Source of the DNA: Streptomyces sp. NBC_00190 | GTDB taxonomy: Bacteria; Actinomycetota; Actinomycetes; Streptomycetales; Streptomycetaceae | Direction of reading: 5' to 3' | Assembly (NCBI RefSeq): GCF_036203305.1 | Contig: NZ_CP108131.1 | Location: 6,572,001-6,636,000 of the forward strand | DNA: 64,000 nt | Shown: positions 9,044 to 20,411 of the stretch, in pieces | Layout: each line of letters begins with the position of its first letter | Position numbering within the stretch: the first letter of the stretch is position 1 | Program-made: the position numbers and the translations under genes | Notes under the pieces: model-generated | What the model saw: only the letters and a program-made list of their open reading frames with translations | Databases searched by the model: none | Told to the model about the DNA's origin: nothing

Positions 9044-9661
9044 ATGGGCAAGCTGACCCTCACCACCTTCCTGACTCTCGACGGCGTGATGCAGGCCCCC
9101 GGCGGGCCGGAGGAGGACACCAGCGGCGGGTTCGAGTACGGCGGGTGGCTCGTGCCGTACGCGGACGAGGGCATGGGGGAGTTCATCACCGAGGTCTTCG
9201 GCCGGACCGGGGCGTTTCTGCTCGGGCGGCGGACGTACGAGATCTTCGCCTCGTACTGGCCGCAGCACGACGACCCCGCGGACCCGGTCGCGAGCAAGCT
9301 GAACAGGCTGCCGAAGTACGTGGCCTCGACCACGCTCAAGGAGCCCGCCTGGGGCCCGGCCACCGTGCTCGACGGTGAGCAACTGCAGAGCGAGATCGTC
9401 CGGGTCAAGGACGCCCTCGACGGTGAGCTGCAGGTCCACGGCAGCGGGCAGCTCGCGCAGTGGCTGCTGGCCCGGGACCTCGTCGACGAGCTGAACCTGC
9501 TCGTCTATCCGGTGTTCCTGGGCGGCGGGCGCCGGCTGTTCCCGACCGGCGGGCTGCCGACGGCCTGCGAGCTGACGAGTTCCCGTACGACGTCGAGCGG
9601 CATCGCCATCCACACCTACCGGACGACGGGGCGCGCCACCTTCGGCACGTTCGCGGACTGA
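9044..9661 (+). CDS. RibD C-terminal/DHFR-like reductase
   Basis: A 205-aa protein of the dihydrofolate-reductase-like RibD_C family (YyaP/YwjB type), recognised from its start LTLTTFLTLDGVMQAPGGP, the segment FLLGRRTYEIFASYWP, and the C-terminal VHGSGQLAQWLL and NLLVYPVFLGGGRRLF. These are NADPH-binding reductases of mostly unknown physiological substrate and are not the housekeeping riboflavin enzyme. It diverges from the SDR gene with 165 bp between starts, so shared regulation is possible. Confidence 0.88.
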   Translation: MGKLTLTTFLTLDGVMQAPGGPEEDTSGGFEYGGWLVPYADEGMGEFITEVFGRTGAFLLGRRTYEIFASYWPQHDDPADPVASKLNRLPKYVASTTLKEPAWGPATVLDGEQLQSEIVRVKDALDGELQVHGSGQLAQWLLARDLVDELNLLVYPVFLGGGRRLFPTGGLPTACELTSSRTTSSGIAIHTYRTTGRATFGTFAD

Positions 9662-9684
9662 CCGAGGACGCCCGCACCGCAGCG

Positions 9685-9716
9685 CGGTGCCGCCACCGGA
9701 CGGGGTGGCGGCACCG
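9685..9716. terminator. Intrinsic terminator
   Basis: A perfect 13-bp stem (9685-9697 pairing with 9704-9716) with a 6-nt loop lies between the convergent reductase and small secreted protein genes. Confidence 0.75.
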
Positions 9717-9740
9717 ATGCGCGGCACGGACGAGCGGGCG

Positions 9741-10058
9741 TCATCCGCCGGTGACGGCCTTGGCGATGCGCAGGCCGCCCTGGCCGATGGGACTGACCCA
9801 GCTGCCGGCGTCGTCCTTGCCCTGGTCGGGCCAGACGCGGATCTTCCCGTCCCCGGTGCGGATGATCACCAGGAGGGTGGCACCTTTGTCGCTGCCGCCG
9901 TGATCATCGGCGGCCGCGGCGCGGGCATCGGCCACGACCGCGTGCGGCGCCGCCGGGGCGGCGGCGAACGCGCCGGTCGGTGCCAGCACGCCTCCCGCGA
10001 CCACGGCGGTCGAGGCGGCCAGCATGAGGAGGCGCGGCTTCCGGAAGGGGCGAGGCAT
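9741..10058 (-). CDS. Small secreted protein
   Basis: This 105-aa product begins with a clear Sec signal peptide (basic MPRPFRKPR, hydrophobic core to about residue 25, then Ala-rich GAFAAAPAA cleavage region). The mature part of about 70 residues contains a short motif set, DGKIRVWPDQGKDD and WVSPIGQGGLRI, with no known domain. The ATG at 10058 has AGGAGA upstream. Probably an exported protein of unknown function; the long frame upstream of the chosen start is not supported. Confidence 0.72.
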   Translation of the reverse strand: MPRPFRKPRLLMLAASTAVVAGGVLAPTGAFAAAPAAPHAVVADARAAAADDHGGSDKGATLLVIIRTGDGKIRVWPDQGKDDAGSWVSPIGQGGLRIAKAVTGG

Positions 10059-10317
10059 GGGAATCTCCTGGGGTGTGAGGTGGAGCAGTGGGTCCGTCCA
10101 GTAGGCCTCGCCCGCCCCCGCACGGTCACGTCCCTGAATCCCGTGGCTTGACGCCCGTCGGCGGCCGTGCCGGCCGCGACCGGCCACACCGCGAGCCGCC
10201 CCCGCACGGGCCGCCCGCAAATGGCTCGACCGGTCATGATCGGCTCCGGTACGGTGACCCCGCACCCGTGCGAGCCGCCGAAGTCTCCACCCGCTTGCCG
10301 CCGCTGGAGACGTCCCC

Positions 10318-11229
10318 GTGACCGTGATCTCGCCCGCAGTCACCGCCCCCCGCCGGGCCTGGCTCGCCGATCTGCCCGTGCTGGCCGTCGCCGTCGTATG
10401 GGGCGGCAGCTACCTCGCCGCCAAGGGCATCACCACCACGCAGACCGTGATCGGCGTACTCGTGCTGCGCTTCGGGCTCGTCCTGCCGGTGCTGGCCGTC
10501 GCCGGGTGGCGGCGGCTGCGGGCACTGACCCCGGCCCAGCTGCGCGGCGCCGGGCTGCTGGGCCTCGTACTCGGCGGGATCTTCCTCCTGGAGACCTACG
10601 GGGTCGTCCACACCTCCGCCACCAACGCCGGGCTGATCATCAGCCTGACCATGATCTTCACGCCGCTCGCCGAGGCCGTGGTGAAGCGGCGCGCGCCCTC
10701 GGCGGGCTTCCTCGCCGCCGCCGGGGTCTCCGTCGCGGGAGTGGTCCTGCTGACCCAGGGCGGGGGGTTCACCGCGCCCAGCCCCGGCGACCTGCTCATG
10801 CTCTGCGCCGCCCTCGCCAGGACCCTTCACGTCCTGCTGATGGCCCGCGTCAAGGCCGTCCAGGACGCCGACTCGCTCTCCCTGACCACCGTCCAGCTCG
10901 GCGGCGCCGTCCTCGTCTTCGCCCTGCTCGCGGGCGTCCCCGGCACCGGGGAGGACCCGTGGGCCGTGGCCGCCGGCTTCGGGGCCGCCGAATGGGCCGG
11001 GCTGCTCTTCCTCTCCGCCTTCTGCACCCTCTTCGCCTTCTTCGTGCAGATGTGGGCCGTCCGCCGAACCTCGCCCTCCCGCGTCAGCCTGCTGCTGGGC
11101 ACCGAGCCGTTGTGGGCGGCGGTCGCCGGCATCGCCATCGGCGGCGAGCACCTCGGCCTGCTCGGCCTCGCGGGCGCCGCCCTCGTGCTGGCCGGTACCG
11201 CCTGGGGCCGCCGCGCCGTCGACGGCTGA
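10318..11229 (+). CDS. EamA/DMT-family transporter
   Basis: A 303-aa membrane protein with about ten transmembrane segments arranged as two EamA repeats, including the hallmark VVWGGSYLAAKG in the first helix and SRVSLLLGTEPLWAAVAG in the second repeat. Members export amino acids, nucleosides or other metabolites; the substrate here is unknown. The GTG at 10318 follows GGAGAC. It reads towards the P450 gene 56 bp downstream, but that gene appears to have its own leaderless promoter. Confidence 0.9.
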   Translation: MTVISPAVTAPRRAWLADLPVLAVAVVWGGSYLAAKGITTTQTVIGVLVLRFGLVLPVLAVAGWRRLRALTPAQLRGAGLLGLVLGGIFLLETYGVVHTSATNAGLIISLTMIFTPLAEAVVKRRAPSAGFLAAAGVSVAGVVLLTQGGGFTAPSPGDLLMLCAALARTLHVLLMARVKAVQDADSLSLTTVQLGGAVLVFALLAGVPGTGEDPWAVAAGFGAAEWAGLLFLSAFCTLFAFFVQMWAVRRTSPSRVSLLLGTEPLWAAVAGIAIGGEHLGLLGLAGAALVLAGTAWGRRAVDG

Positions 11230-11285
11230 ACGATTGTCCGAAACCGCTCCCATCCACGGTGATCAGCGGCCCTACGCTGGCCACC

Positions 11286-12473
<1,188 letters not shown>

Positions 12474-12533
12474 CCGTACATGAGAAGCCGCAGAAGCCGC
12501 CGCAGCAGCAGCGTGAGGCGCCGCGGGCGCCGC

Positions 12534-13538
12534 TCACAGATCCGGCAGCTCCTCCAGCCGTACCCGGCGCCCCTCGCGGCGCGAGAGCTCGCACGCCTCC
12601 GCGACCCGGAACGCGGCGAGCGCCTCCCGGCCGTCGCAGGGGTTGGGGCCCTCGCCGCGCACCAGGCGCACGAAGGCCGCCAGCTCCGCCTCGTACGCGG
12701 GGCCGAAGCGCTCCAGGAAACCCGTCCACGGTTTGCTCGCCGGGGGCGGGCCGTGCGGCTCGGTCGAGGCGATCGGCGTACGGTCGTCCAGCCCGGCGGA
12801 CACCTGGTCCAGCTCCCCGGCGAGCTCCATCCGCACGTCGTAGCCGGCGCCGTTGATCCGGCCGCCCGTCGCGGTGACGAGGGTGCCGTCGTCCAGGGTC
12901 AGCACGGCCGCGGCCGTGTCGATGTCGCCCGTCTCCCGGAACCGCGGCGGGCCCGCGTCCGACCCGGCCGCGTACACCTCCGTCACCTCGTGCCCGGTGA
13001 CCCAGCGGACCATGTCGAAATCGTGCACGAGGCAGTCCCGGTACAGACCGCCCGAGGCCGCCAGGTACGCGGCGGTCGGCGGAGCCGGATCGGCGGTCAT
13101 CGTGCGTACGGTGTGCAGCCGCCCCAGGGCGCCCGAGCGGACCAGCTCACGGGCGGTGCGGTAGCCCGAGTCGAAGCGGCGCATGAATCCCACCTGGAGC
13201 ACGCCGCCGGCGGCCTCCACCTCGCGCACCACGGCGAGGGTGCGGGCCAGGTCCGGGGCCACCGGCTTCTCGCAGAACACCGGCAGGCCGCCGCGTACCG
13301 CCCGTACGGCCAGCTCGGCGTGGCCCTCGGTCGAGCAGGCCACGACCACCGCGTCCACGCCCCAGGTGAAGACCTGCTCGACGGAGGGCGCGGCGGTGGC
13401 CCCGAGCCGGTCGGCCAGGCGCGCCGCCCGCGCGGGGTCGGCGTCGGCGAGCAGGAGCGAGCCGGCGTCCGCCTGGCGGGCCAGCGCCGCCGCGTGGAAC
13501 GAGCCGATCCGGCCCGTTCCGATGAGCCCGATGCGCAT
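12534..13538 (-). CDS. Gfo/Idh/MocA-family oxidoreductase (inositol 2-dehydrogenase-like)
   Basis: A 334-aa NAD(P)-dependent sugar or polyol dehydrogenase. It has an N-terminal Rossmann motif GLIGTGRIGSFHAAAL, the cofactor/substrate Lys in FCEKPVAPD near residues 95-100, and DCLVHDFDMVRWVTGHE with the His-Asp pair conserved in myo-inositol dehydrogenases. It diverges from a sugar ABC transporter and ROK kinase, so it likely oxidises the imported sugar or cyclitol. The exact substrate cannot be assigned. Confidence 0.9.
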   Translation of the reverse strand: MRIGLIGTGRIGSFHAAALARQADAGSLLLADADPARAARLADRLGATAAPSVEQVFTWGVDAVVVACSTEGHAELAVRAVRGGLPVFCEKPVAPDLARTLAVVREVEAAGGVLQVGFMRRFDSGYRTARELVRSGALGRLHTVRTMTADPAPPTAAYLAASGGLYRDCLVHDFDMVRWVTGHEVTEVYAAGSDAGPPRFRETGDIDTAAAVLTLDDGTLVTATGGRINGAGYDVRMELAGELDQVSAGLDDRTPIASTEPHGPPPASKPWTGFLERFGPAYEAELAAFVRLVRGEGPNPCDGREALAAFRVAEACELSRREGRRVRLEELPDL

Positions 13539-13689
13539 GAACTCAACCTGACCCCGTACGGGGGACCTGTCAATCTGCCCGCGCATGCCCCGATGGCCCG
13601 CCATGGTCCACTGTGGCGGATACTGGGCGGCTGGAACCGGAATGACCGAATGATGACGGACGACACGGACGAGGGAAGGGCGCGGCGAC

Positions 13690-14709
13690 GTGGCTAGGGT
13701 TCGGACAGGGGTACGCGTCGTGGGCGCCGTGCTCGCGGCGGTACTGGGGGCCTCGCTCGCGGGCTGCAGCAGCACCGGAGGCAAGCGCGCCGAGGACCGG
13801 GCGAAGGCCGCCGCGGCGGGCCGGCCGGCCGTGTCCACCCCGCGCTGGACCTTCGCGATGGTCACGCACGCGGGTGACGGCGACACCTTCTGGGACATCG
13901 TCCAGAAGGGCGCCAAGGAGGCCGCGGCGAAGGACAACATCAACTTCGTCTACGCCCACGACGACCAGGCGCAGCAGCAGGCGCAGTTCGTGCAGAACGC
14001 CATCGACCAGAAGGTCGACGGGATCATCGTGAGCCTCGCCAAGCCGGAAGCGCTCAAGGACGTCATCGCCAAGGCCGTCAAGGCCGGCATCCCGGTGGTC
14101 ACGGTCAATTCCGGCTCCGCCCAGTCCGCCGCCTACGGGGCACTGACCCACATCGGCCAGGACGAGGAGATCGCGGGCGAGGCGGTCGGCAGCGAGCTGA
14201 CCGAGCGAGGGAAGAAGAAGGCCGTCTGCGTCCTGCACGAGCAGGGCAACGTGGGCCACGAGCAGCGCTGCGCCGGGGCGAAGAGAACGTTCGGTGGGTC
14301 CGGTGGCGTCATGGAGAACCTGTACGTCGAGGGCACCAACATGCCCTCCGTCCAGGCGGCCATCCAAGCCAAGCTCCAGGCGGACCCCTCGGTCGACGCG
14401 ATCGTCACGCTCGGTGCGCCCTTCGCCCCCACCGCGGTCAAGGCGAAGGACGCGGCGGGCAGCAAGGCCGAGGTGGACACCTTCGACCTCAACGAATCCG
14501 TCGCCCGCGACCTGAAGTCCGGAGCCCTCGGCTTCGCCGTCGACCAGCAGCCCTACCTCCAGGGCTACGAGGCGATCGACCTGCTCTGGCTCTACCGCTA
14601 CAACGCGGACGTGCTCGGCGGTGGCCGCCCGGTGCTCACCGGGCCCCAGATCGTCACGGCCGCCGAGTCGGCCAAGCTGGAAGAGTTCATCAAGCGGGGC
14701 ACCCGATGA
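13690..14709 (+). CDS. Sugar ABC transporter substrate-binding lipoprotein
   Basis: A 339-aa extracytoplasmic binding protein with a signal peptide ending in the lipobox LAGC (lipidated Cys near residue 26) and a periplasmic-binding-protein type-4 fold of ribose/rhizopine type ([74 protein letters not shown]). The GTG start follows GGAAGGG. It heads a coupled operon with permease, ATPase, ROK kinase and a membrane protein. Likely ligand: a monosaccharide, cyclitol or related compound. Confidence 0.93.
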   Translation: MARVRTGVRVVGAVLAAVLGASLAGCSSTGGKRAEDRAKAAAAGRPAVSTPRWTFAMVTHAGDGDTFWDIVQKGAKEAAAKDNINFVYAHDDQAQQQAQFVQNAIDQKVDGIIVSLAKPEALKDVIAKAVKAGIPVVTVNSGSAQSAAYGALTHIGQDEEIAGEAVGSELTERGKKKAVCVLHEQGNVGHEQRCAGAKRTFGGSGGVMENLYVEGTNMPSVQAAIQAKLQADPSVDAIVTLGAPFAPTAVKAKDAAGSKAEVDTFDLNESVARDLKSGALGFAVDQQPYLQGYEAIDLLWLYRYNADVLGGGRPVLTGPQIVTAAESAKLEEFIKRGTR

Positions 14710-15740
14710 GCGCCGCCGCCGCCGCGGACGAACGCCTCGCGCCCACCTCCCTGGTCCGCAGGCTGCTGGGCCGCCCGGAGCTGGGCGCCGTGGTCGGCGC
14801 GGCCGCCGTTTTCGTCTTCTTCTCCTTCGCCGCCCCCAGCTTCCTGCAGGCCTCCAGCCTCAGCACCGTGCTGTACTCGGCCTCCACCATCGGGATCATG
14901 GCCGTCCCGGTGGCCCTGCTGATGATCGGCGGCGAGTTCGACCTTTCCGCGGGTGTCATGGTCACGACCTCGGCGCTGGTCGCCTCGATGTTCAGCTACC
15001 AGATGACCGCCAACGTCTGGGTCGGCGTCCTGGTGTCGCTGCTGGTCACCCTGGCCATCGGCCTCTTCAACGGCGTCATGCTGACCCGTACCAAGCTGCC
15101 CAGCTTCATCATCACGCTCGGCACCTTCCTGATGCTGACCGGCCTGAACCTCGGCTTCACCAAGCTGATCAGCGGATCGGTCTCCACCAAGAGCATCGCC
15201 GACATGGAGGGCTTCAGCTCCGCGCGCGCCCTCTTCGCCTCGCAGTGGAACATCGGCTCGGTCACCCTGAAGGTCACCGTCCTGTGGTGGCTGGCCCTGG
15301 TCGCCGTCGCCACCTGGATCCTGCTGCGCACCCGCGCCGGGAACTGGATCTTCGCGGTGGGCGGCGGAGCCGACGCGGCCCGCGCGACCGGCGTCCCGGT
15401 CGTGAAGACCCGTATCGGCCTCTACATGGGCGTCGCCCTGTGCGCGTGGATCTCCGGCCAGCACATCCTCTTCTCGTTCGACGTGGTCCAGTCGGGCGAG
15501 GGCGTCGGCAACGAGTTCCTCTACATCATCGCGGCCGTCATCGGCGGCTGCCTGATGACCGGCGGCTACGGCTCCGCCATCGGCTCGGCGGTCGGCGCCT
15601 TCATCTTCGGCATGACCAGCAACGGCATCGTCTACGCCCAGTGGAACCCGGACTGGTTCAAGTTCTTCCTGGGCGCGATGCTCCTGCTCGCGACGCTGCT
15701 CAACGCATGGGTCCGCAAGCGGGCGGAGGAGAGCAAGTGA
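14706..15740 (+). CDS. Sugar ABC transporter permease (RbsC/FrcC type)
   Basis: A 344-aa integral membrane permease of the BPD_transp_2 family with about ten helices. Typical motifs are [35 protein letters not shown] and [19 protein letters not shown]. It overlaps the binding protein stop (ATGA) and the ATPase start (GTGA), so the three subunits are translationally coupled. It should form the membrane channel of the importer. Confidence 0.94.
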   Translation: MSAAAAADERLAPTSLVRRLLGRPELGAVVGAAAVFVFFSFAAPSFLQASSLSTVLYSASTIGIMAVPVALLMIGGEFDLSAGVMVTTSALVASMFSYQMTANVWVGVLVSLLVTLAIGLFNGVMLTRTKLPSFIITLGTFLMLTGLNLGFTKLISGSVSTKSIADMEGFSSARALFASQWNIGSVTLKVTVLWWLALVAVATWILLRTRAGNWIFAVGGGADAARATGVPVVKTRIGLYMGVALCAWISGQHILFSFDVVQSGEGVGNEFLYIIAAVIGGCLMTGGYGSAIGSAVGAFIFGMTSNGIVYAQWNPDWFKFFLGAMLLLATLLNAWVRKRAEESK

Positions 15741-16633
15741 CGACGAACGGCGCGACGCCCCTGGTGAAGCTGACCGAGGTCAGCAAGTACTACGGAAACA
15801 TCCGCGCCCTCCAAGGGGTCTCCCTGGAGGTCGCGGCGGGCGAGATCACCTGTGTCCTCGGCGACAACGGCGCCGGAAAGTCCACCCTCATCAAGATCAT
15901 CGCGGGGCTGCACCAGCACGACGCCGGCACCTTCGAGATCGAGGGGGAGGAGACCGTGCTCGCCAATCCCCGCGCGGCCCTCGACCGCGGCATCGCCACC
16001 GTCTACCAGGACCTCGCCGTCGTCCCGCTCATGCCCGTATGGCGGAACTTCTTCCTCGGGTCCGAGCCGACCAAGGGCCGCGGCCCGCTGCGCCGCCTCG
16101 ACGTGGGCCACATGCGGCGGACCACCCGCGCCGAGCTGCTGCGCATGGGCATCGACCTGCGCGACGTCGACCAGCCCATCGGAACCCTGTCCGGCGGCGA
16201 GCGGCAGTGCGTGGCCATCGCCCGCGCCGTCCACTTCGGTGCGAAGGTCCTCGTGCTCGACGAGCCGACCGCCGCGCTCGGCGTCAAGCAGTCCGGCGTG
16301 GTCCTCAAGTACGTCGCCGCCGCCCGCGACGCGGGCCTCGGCGTGGTGCTGATCACCCACAACCCGCACCACGCCCACCTGGTCGGCGACCGGTTCGTGC
16401 TCCTCAAACGCGGCACCATGGCGGGCAGCCACACCCGCGACTCGATCACCCTGGACGAGCTCACCCGGCAGATGGCGGGCGGTTCCGAGCTGGACGAACT
16501 GAGCCACGAACTGGAGCGAGTGGCAGAATCGGGCCCAGGCGCCGCATCCGGCGCAGCCGATCCGGAATCCGGCTCCGCCACCGACTCCGCTTCCGGCTCC
16601 ACTTCCTCCGACAAGGGCGACACGACTCGATGA
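15737..16633 (+). CDS. Sugar ABC transporter ATP-binding protein, single-domain
   Basis: A 298-aa ATPase with Walker [13 protein letters not shown], signature [15 protein letters not shown], Walker [13 protein letters not shown] and switch His VLITHNPHH. Unlike RbsA or XylG it has one ABC domain rather than two, as in FrcA-type systems, so it must act as a dimer. The last 45 or so residues are a Ser/Ala/Gly-rich tail with no structural motif. The GTG start overlaps the permease stop, and the stop overlaps the ROK start. Confidence 0.93.
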   Translation: MTTNGATPLVKLTEVSKYYGNIRALQGVSLEVAAGEITCVLGDNGAGKSTLIKIIAGLHQHDAGTFEIEGEETVLANPRAALDRGIATVYQDLAVVPLMPVWRNFFLGSEPTKGRGPLRRLDVGHMRRTTRAELLRMGIDLRDVDQPIGTLSGGERQCVAIARAVHFGAKVLVLDEPTAALGVKQSGVVLKYVAAARDAGLGVVLITHNPHHAHLVGDRFVLLKRGTMAGSHTRDSITLDELTRQMAGGSELDELSHELERVAESGPGAASGAADPESGSATDSASGSTSSDKGDTTR

Positions 16634-17799
16634 GCACGTACCGGGACTTCACGCTCGCCCACCGGGGGGCGGCGCGAGGCACCGTCCTGCGGACCATCGG
16701 GACCCGTGAGCGCCGGTCTCACCTGACCGCCCCGCGGGTCCCGACCGTCGGCATCGACATCGGCGGCACCAAGGTCATGGCCGGCGTCGTCGACGCCGAC
16801 GGCGTCATCCTGGAGAAGATCCGCGCCGAGACGCCGGACAAGTCCAAGAGCCCCAAGGTCGTCGAGGACACCATCGTCGAGCTGGTCCTGGACCTCTCCG
16901 ACCGGCACGACGTGCACGCGGTGGGCATCGGGGCGGCCGGCTGGGTCGACGCCGACCGCTCCCGCGTCCTCTTCGCGCCCCACCTGGCCTGGCGCGACGA
17001 GCCGCTGCGCGACGCCCTCCAGTCCCGGCTCGCGGTGCCGGTCATGGTCGACAACGATGCCAACACCGCGGCGTGGGCGGAATGGCGCTTCGGCGCCGGG
17101 CGCGGCGAGGACCACCTCGTCATGATCACCCTCGGCACCGGCATCGGCGGGGCCATCCTCGAAGGCGGCCAGGTCAAGCGCGGCCGGTACGGGGTCGCCG
17201 GCGAGTTCGGCCACATGCAGGTCGTCCCCGGCGGCCACCGCTGCCCCTGCGGCAACCGCGGCTGCTGGGAGCAGTACAGCTCCGGCAACGCCCTGGTGCG
17301 CGAGGCCCGCGAGCTCGCCGCGGCCGACTCCCCGGTCGCGTACAACATCATCGCCAGGGTCGGCGGCAACGTCCACGAGATCACCGGGCCGCTGATCACC
17401 GAGCTGGCCCGCGAGGGCGACGCCATGTGCGTCGAGCTGCTCCAGGACATCGGCCAGTGGCTCGGCGTCGGCATCGCCAACCTCGCCGCCGCCCTCGACC
17501 CGTCCTGCTTCGTCATCGGCGGCGGCGTCAGCGCCGCCGACGACCTGCTGATCGGCCCCGCCCGGGACGCCTTCCGCCGCCACCTCACCGGTCGTGGCTA
17601 CCGCCCCGAGGCCCGGATCGCCAAGGCCGAGCTCGGCCCCGAGGCAGGTATGGTCGGAGCGGCCGACCTCGCCAGGCTCGTCGCCCGCCGCTTCCGCCGC
17701 GCCACACGCCGCCGGGTCGAACGCTACGAGCGCTACGCGCAGCTGGGCCGGCGCGATGCCACCGGCCCCACGGACTCCAAGGACCAGAACGAGCAGTGA
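16630..17799 (+). CDS. ROK-family sugar kinase (glucokinase-like)
   Basis: A 389-aa kinase with an N-terminal extension of about 35 residues, the ATP-binding motif [15 protein letters not shown], catalytic Asp in [21 protein letters not shown], and the ROK zinc motif [11 protein letters not shown]. There is no N-terminal helix-turn-helix, so it is an enzyme and not a ROK repressor. Position in the coupled transport operon suggests that it phosphorylates the imported sugar. Specificity is not determined. Confidence 0.92.
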   Translation: MSTYRDFTLAHRGAARGTVLRTIGTRERRSHLTAPRVPTVGIDIGGTKVMAGVVDADGVILEKIRAETPDKSKSPKVVEDTIVELVLDLSDRHDVHAVGIGAAGWVDADRSRVLFAPHLAWRDEPLRDALQSRLAVPVMVDNDANTAAWAEWRFGAGRGEDHLVMITLGTGIGGAILEGGQVKRGRYGVAGEFGHMQVVPGGHRCPCGNRGCWEQYSSGNALVREARELAAADSPVAYNIIARVGGNVHEITGPLITELAREGDAMCVELLQDIGQWLGVGIANLAAALDPSCFVIGGGVSAADDLLIGPARDAFRRHLTGRGYRPEARIAKAELGPEAGMVGAADLARLVARRFRRATRRRVERYERYAQLGRRDATGPTDSKDQNEQ

Positions 17800-18386
17800 C
17801 CCCGCCCACCCTGCCCCACCAGGCGTCCGCCCCCGACGAGGGCGGTGCCCCGCCGCCAGCCGCCGAAGACCGCGGGCACGTCGTCAAGCGCCGCTGGATC
17901 ACCGCGATCATCATCCTGCTGCTGATCGGCGTACCCGCCGGTTACCTCGGGGTCTCCACCCAGCAGAGCCGCGAGAGCGGCCGCGACAAGGCCGCCCGGA
18001 TCGGCGCGTCCAAGGTGCGTCCCGGCTGGCCCTCGAAGGTGCAGCGCAGCATCTACGAGGTCCCGATCCCGCCCAAGGCCTGGCGGGTCGGGTTCCTGGA
18101 GACAAACAACTGGCGCACGAGCCGGCTGTTCACGCAGATGGCGGTCACCCCCGCCGACCTGGACGCCTTCCTGGCCGACCTCGGCACCAGCCGGGACGCG
18201 CTGACCCCCGGGGTCTCGATCTCCCCGCACGACACCGAGGTCGCGGGCTGGAACTGGAACCCGGAGGGCACCTGGGACGGGATCACGCTGGAGCAGCCGG
18301 ACCCGCGCCCCACCCGGGACGTCACCGTCGACCTCACGGACCCCGAGCACCCCAAGGTCTACGTGGTGTCCACGACGACCCCGTAG
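17796..18386 (+). CDS. Membrane-anchored hypothetical protein
   Basis: A 196-aa protein with a Pro/Ala-rich cytosolic start, one transmembrane helix (about residues 34-52, WITAIIILLLIGVPAG) and an extracytoplasmic domain of about 140 residues rich in Trp and Pro with no recognised fold. The GTG start overlaps the ROK kinase stop by four bases, so it is the last member of the sugar-transport operon. Role unknown. Confidence 0.72.
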   Translation: MTPPTLPHQASAPDEGGAPPPAAEDRGHVVKRRWITAIIILLLIGVPAGYLGVSTQQSRESGRDKAARIGASKVRPGWPSKVQRSIYEVPIPPKAWRVGFLETNNWRTSRLFTQMAVTPADLDAFLADLGTSRDALTPGVSISPHDTEVAGWNWNPEGTWDGITLEQPDPRPTRDVTVDLTDPEHPKVYVVSTTTP

Positions 18387-18402
18387 CGGTGGGGACAGCC
18401 CT

Positions 18403-18408
18403 TAGCCT
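18403..18408 (+). promoter_or_regulatory. -10 box of a leaderless promoter
   Basis: TAGCCT ends six bases before the ATG at 18415, the spacing expected when transcription begins at or just before the start codon. No Shine-Dalgarno is present. Confidence 0.5.
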
Positions 18409-18414
18409 GGGATC

Positions 18415-19047
18415 ATGAAGCTCACCAAGCGGCTGCATTCCTGCGTGCAGCTGGAGAAGGACGGGCGCACGCTCGTCATCGACCCGGGCGCCTTCAGCGA
18501 ACCGGACGCGGGCCTGGGGGCGGACGCCCTGCTGGTCACGCACGAGCACCCCGACCACTTCGAGGAGGGCCGGCTGCGGGCCGCCCTCGACGCCAATCCG
18601 GCGGCGGGCCTGTGGACCCTGCGCAGTGTGGCGCAGAGGCTGGCCCCCGCCTACCCGGGCCGGGTGCACACGGTCGGGCACGGAGACACCTTCACCGCCG
18701 CCGGCTTCGAGGTCCAGGTGCACGGCGAGCTGCACGCCGTGATCCACCCGGACATCCCGCGGGTCACCAACGTCGGCTACCTCGTGGAGGGTTCGCTGTT
18801 CCACCCCGGGGACGCGCTGACCGTGCCCGACGCGGCGGTGGAGACGCTGATGCTTCCCGTGCACGCCCCCTGGAACAAGGTCTCCGAGGTGATCGACTAC
18901 CTCCGTGAGGTCAAGCCGCGGCGTGCCATCGACATCCACGACGCGTACCTGTCCGACATCGCCCGGCCGATCTACGACATGGCCCTGGACAGCCTGGGCG
19001 GCACGGACCACGGCCGGCTCACCGCCGGGGAAGCCGCCGACCTGTGA
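18415..19047 (+). CDS. MBL-fold metal-dependent hydrolase, UlaG-like
   Basis: A 210-aa protein with the metallo-beta-lactamase metal motif VTHEHPDHFEEG, a second His region GELHAVIHPDIP, Asp in LFHPGDAL, and a terminal IDIHDAYL. It belongs to the UlaG/YtnP-like hydrolases with no assigned substrate. A TAGCCT box six bases before the ATG and the lack of a ribosome site point to leaderless expression. Confidence 0.88.
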   Translation: MKLTKRLHSCVQLEKDGRTLVIDPGAFSEPDAGLGADALLVTHEHPDHFEEGRLRAALDANPAAGLWTLRSVAQRLAPAYPGRVHTVGHGDTFTAAGFEVQVHGELHAVIHPDIPRVTNVGYLVEGSLFHPGDALTVPDAAVETLMLPVHAPWNKVSEVIDYLREVKPRRAIDIHDAYLSDIARPIYDMALDSLGGTDHGRLTAGEAADL

Positions 19048-19064
19048 CTGTCGGTGCCGGGCGG

Positions 19065-19070
19065 TAGGTT
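19065..19070 (+). promoter_or_regulatory. -10 box of a leaderless promoter
   Basis: TAGGTT ends seven bases before the ATG at 19078 of the exonuclease gene, which has only a G-rich tract and no proper ribosome site. Confidence 0.5.
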
Positions 19071-19077
19071 GGGGCGT

Positions 19078-19863
19078 ATGCGTATCGCCACGTTCAACGT
19101 CAACTCCGTCACCGCCCGGCTTCCGCGCCTGCTGGCCTGGCTGGAGAGCTCCGGCACCGATGTCCTGTGCATCCAGGAGACCAAGTGCTCCGCGGAGCAG
19201 TTCCCGCACGCCGAGCTGCGCGAGCTGGGCTACGAGTCGGCGGTCAACGCCACCGGCCGGTGGAACGGCGTCGCCCTGCTCTCCAAGGTCGGCCTGGACG
19301 ACGTGGTCCTGGGGCTGCCCGGCGGGCCCGACTACGAAGGGGTCCAGGAGCCCCGCGCGATCTCCGCCACCTGCGGCGGCGTGCGCGTCTGGTCGGTGTA
19401 CGTGCCCAACGGCCGGGAGGTCGAGCACGACCACTACGGCTACAAGCTGGACTGGTTCCGCTCCCTGACCACGGCCGTCGCCGAGGACGCGGCGGGCCCC
19501 CGCCCCTTCGCGGTGCTCGGCGACTTCAACGTGGCCCCGACCGACGAGGACGTCTACGACCCGGCCGTCTTCGAGGGCCTCACCCACGTCACCCCCGCCG
19601 AGCGCGCCGCTCTGGAGGCGCTGCGGGCCGCCGGTCTCTCCGACGTGCTGCCGCGTCCCCTCAAGTACGACCGCCCCTACACGTACTGGGACTACCGCCA
19701 GCTCGCCTTCCCCAAGAACAGGGGCATGCGAATCGACCTGGTGTACGGGAACCAGCCCTTCGCCAAGGCCGTCACCGACGCCTACGTCGACCGCGAGGAA
19801 CGCAAGGGCAAGGGCGCGTCCGACCACGCGCCGGTCGTCGTGGACCTGGATCTCGACCGGTAG
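19078..19863 (+). CDS. xth: Exodeoxyribonuclease III
   Basis: A 261-aa AP endonuclease/3'-5' exonuclease of the Xth family for base-excision repair. Conserved catalytic motifs are TFNVNSV near the start, LCIQETKC (metal-binding Glu), WSVYVPNGR (Tyr), LGDFNVAPTDEDVYD (Asp/Asn) and the terminal ASDHAPVVVDL (Asp-His). A -10-like TAGGTT lies seven bases before the ATG, so the transcript may be leaderless. Confidence 0.95.
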   Translation: MRIATFNVNSVTARLPRLLAWLESSGTDVLCIQETKCSAEQFPHAELRELGYESAVNATGRWNGVALLSKVGLDDVVLGLPGGPDYEGVQEPRAISATCGGVRVWSVYVPNGREVEHDHYGYKLDWFRSLTTAVAEDAAGPRPFAVLGDFNVAPTDEDVYDPAVFEGLTHVTPAERAALEALRAAGLSDVLPRPLKYDRPYTYWDYRQLAFPKNRGMRIDLVYGNQPFAKAVTDAYVDREERKGKGASDHAPVVVDLDLDR

Positions 19864-19940
19864 CCGCGGTCCGGATCCGGGCCGGCGGATCCAGGCGCGC
19901 CCTGTGGTCAGGGGCGGATCCTGGTGCGACGCTGGTCAGT

Positions 19941-20381
19941 ATGAACATCCCTTTCCTGGACAACTGGCTGAACCGGCGCGAAACGGAACGGGGTGCGGGT
20001 CTCGCCCTCGCCTTCGCCGGTGATCCCGAGGGTGTGGCCGCGTTGTTCTCGGAGTGCGAGATGCTGCGCGACCAGGCGAGGGCGGCCGGACTCGAACTCG
20101 ACGAGAGCCGGGCCTCGTTGGAGGAACTCGACCAGCTGATGCCCCGCTGGCGGCGGGATCCGGAGGCCGTGCCGTGGCTCGGCAACGACGCAGGCTTCTA
20201 CCTCGGGACCGTGATCATCCGCACCATCCCCGGAGCCGGCTGGCAGGTGTGGCCCAACGGCCAGCCGGTGATCCGGCTGGCCTCGGGCCGCGAGCTGAAC
20301 GTGATCGAGTCGGGGGTGTCCTGGGCGATGACCGGATCCCCCGAGCTCAGCCAGGCGTACGCGGAGGCCTCCGAGGGGTGA
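19941..20381 (+). CDS. Hypothetical protein (DUF6278-like)
   Basis: A 146-aa soluble acidic protein. It has an N-terminal segment MNIPFLDNWLNRRE, a middle Glu-rich helix region and a C-terminal part with GWQVWPNGQPVIRLASGRELNV. The layout is that of a small family common in Streptomyces and annotated only as a domain of unknown function. It has no signal peptide or catalytic motif. A GACGCT element seven bases upstream of the ATG could be a leaderless -10 box. Confidence 0.75.
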   Translation: MNIPFLDNWLNRRETERGAGLALAFAGDPEGVAALFSECEMLRDQARAAGLELDESRASLEELDQLMPRWRRDPEAVPWLGNDAGFYLGTVIIRTIPGAGWQVWPNGQPVIRLASGRELNVIESGVSWAMTGSPELSQAYAEASEG

Positions 20382-20411
20382 CCGGCCGGGATGTTTATGT
20401 CGCCTTTAGGC

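Noticed and set aside
12474..12533. GGCGCC repeats between the convergent P450 and dehydrogenase genes as a terminator
   Set aside because: Only short, imperfect stems are formed; not enough to call.
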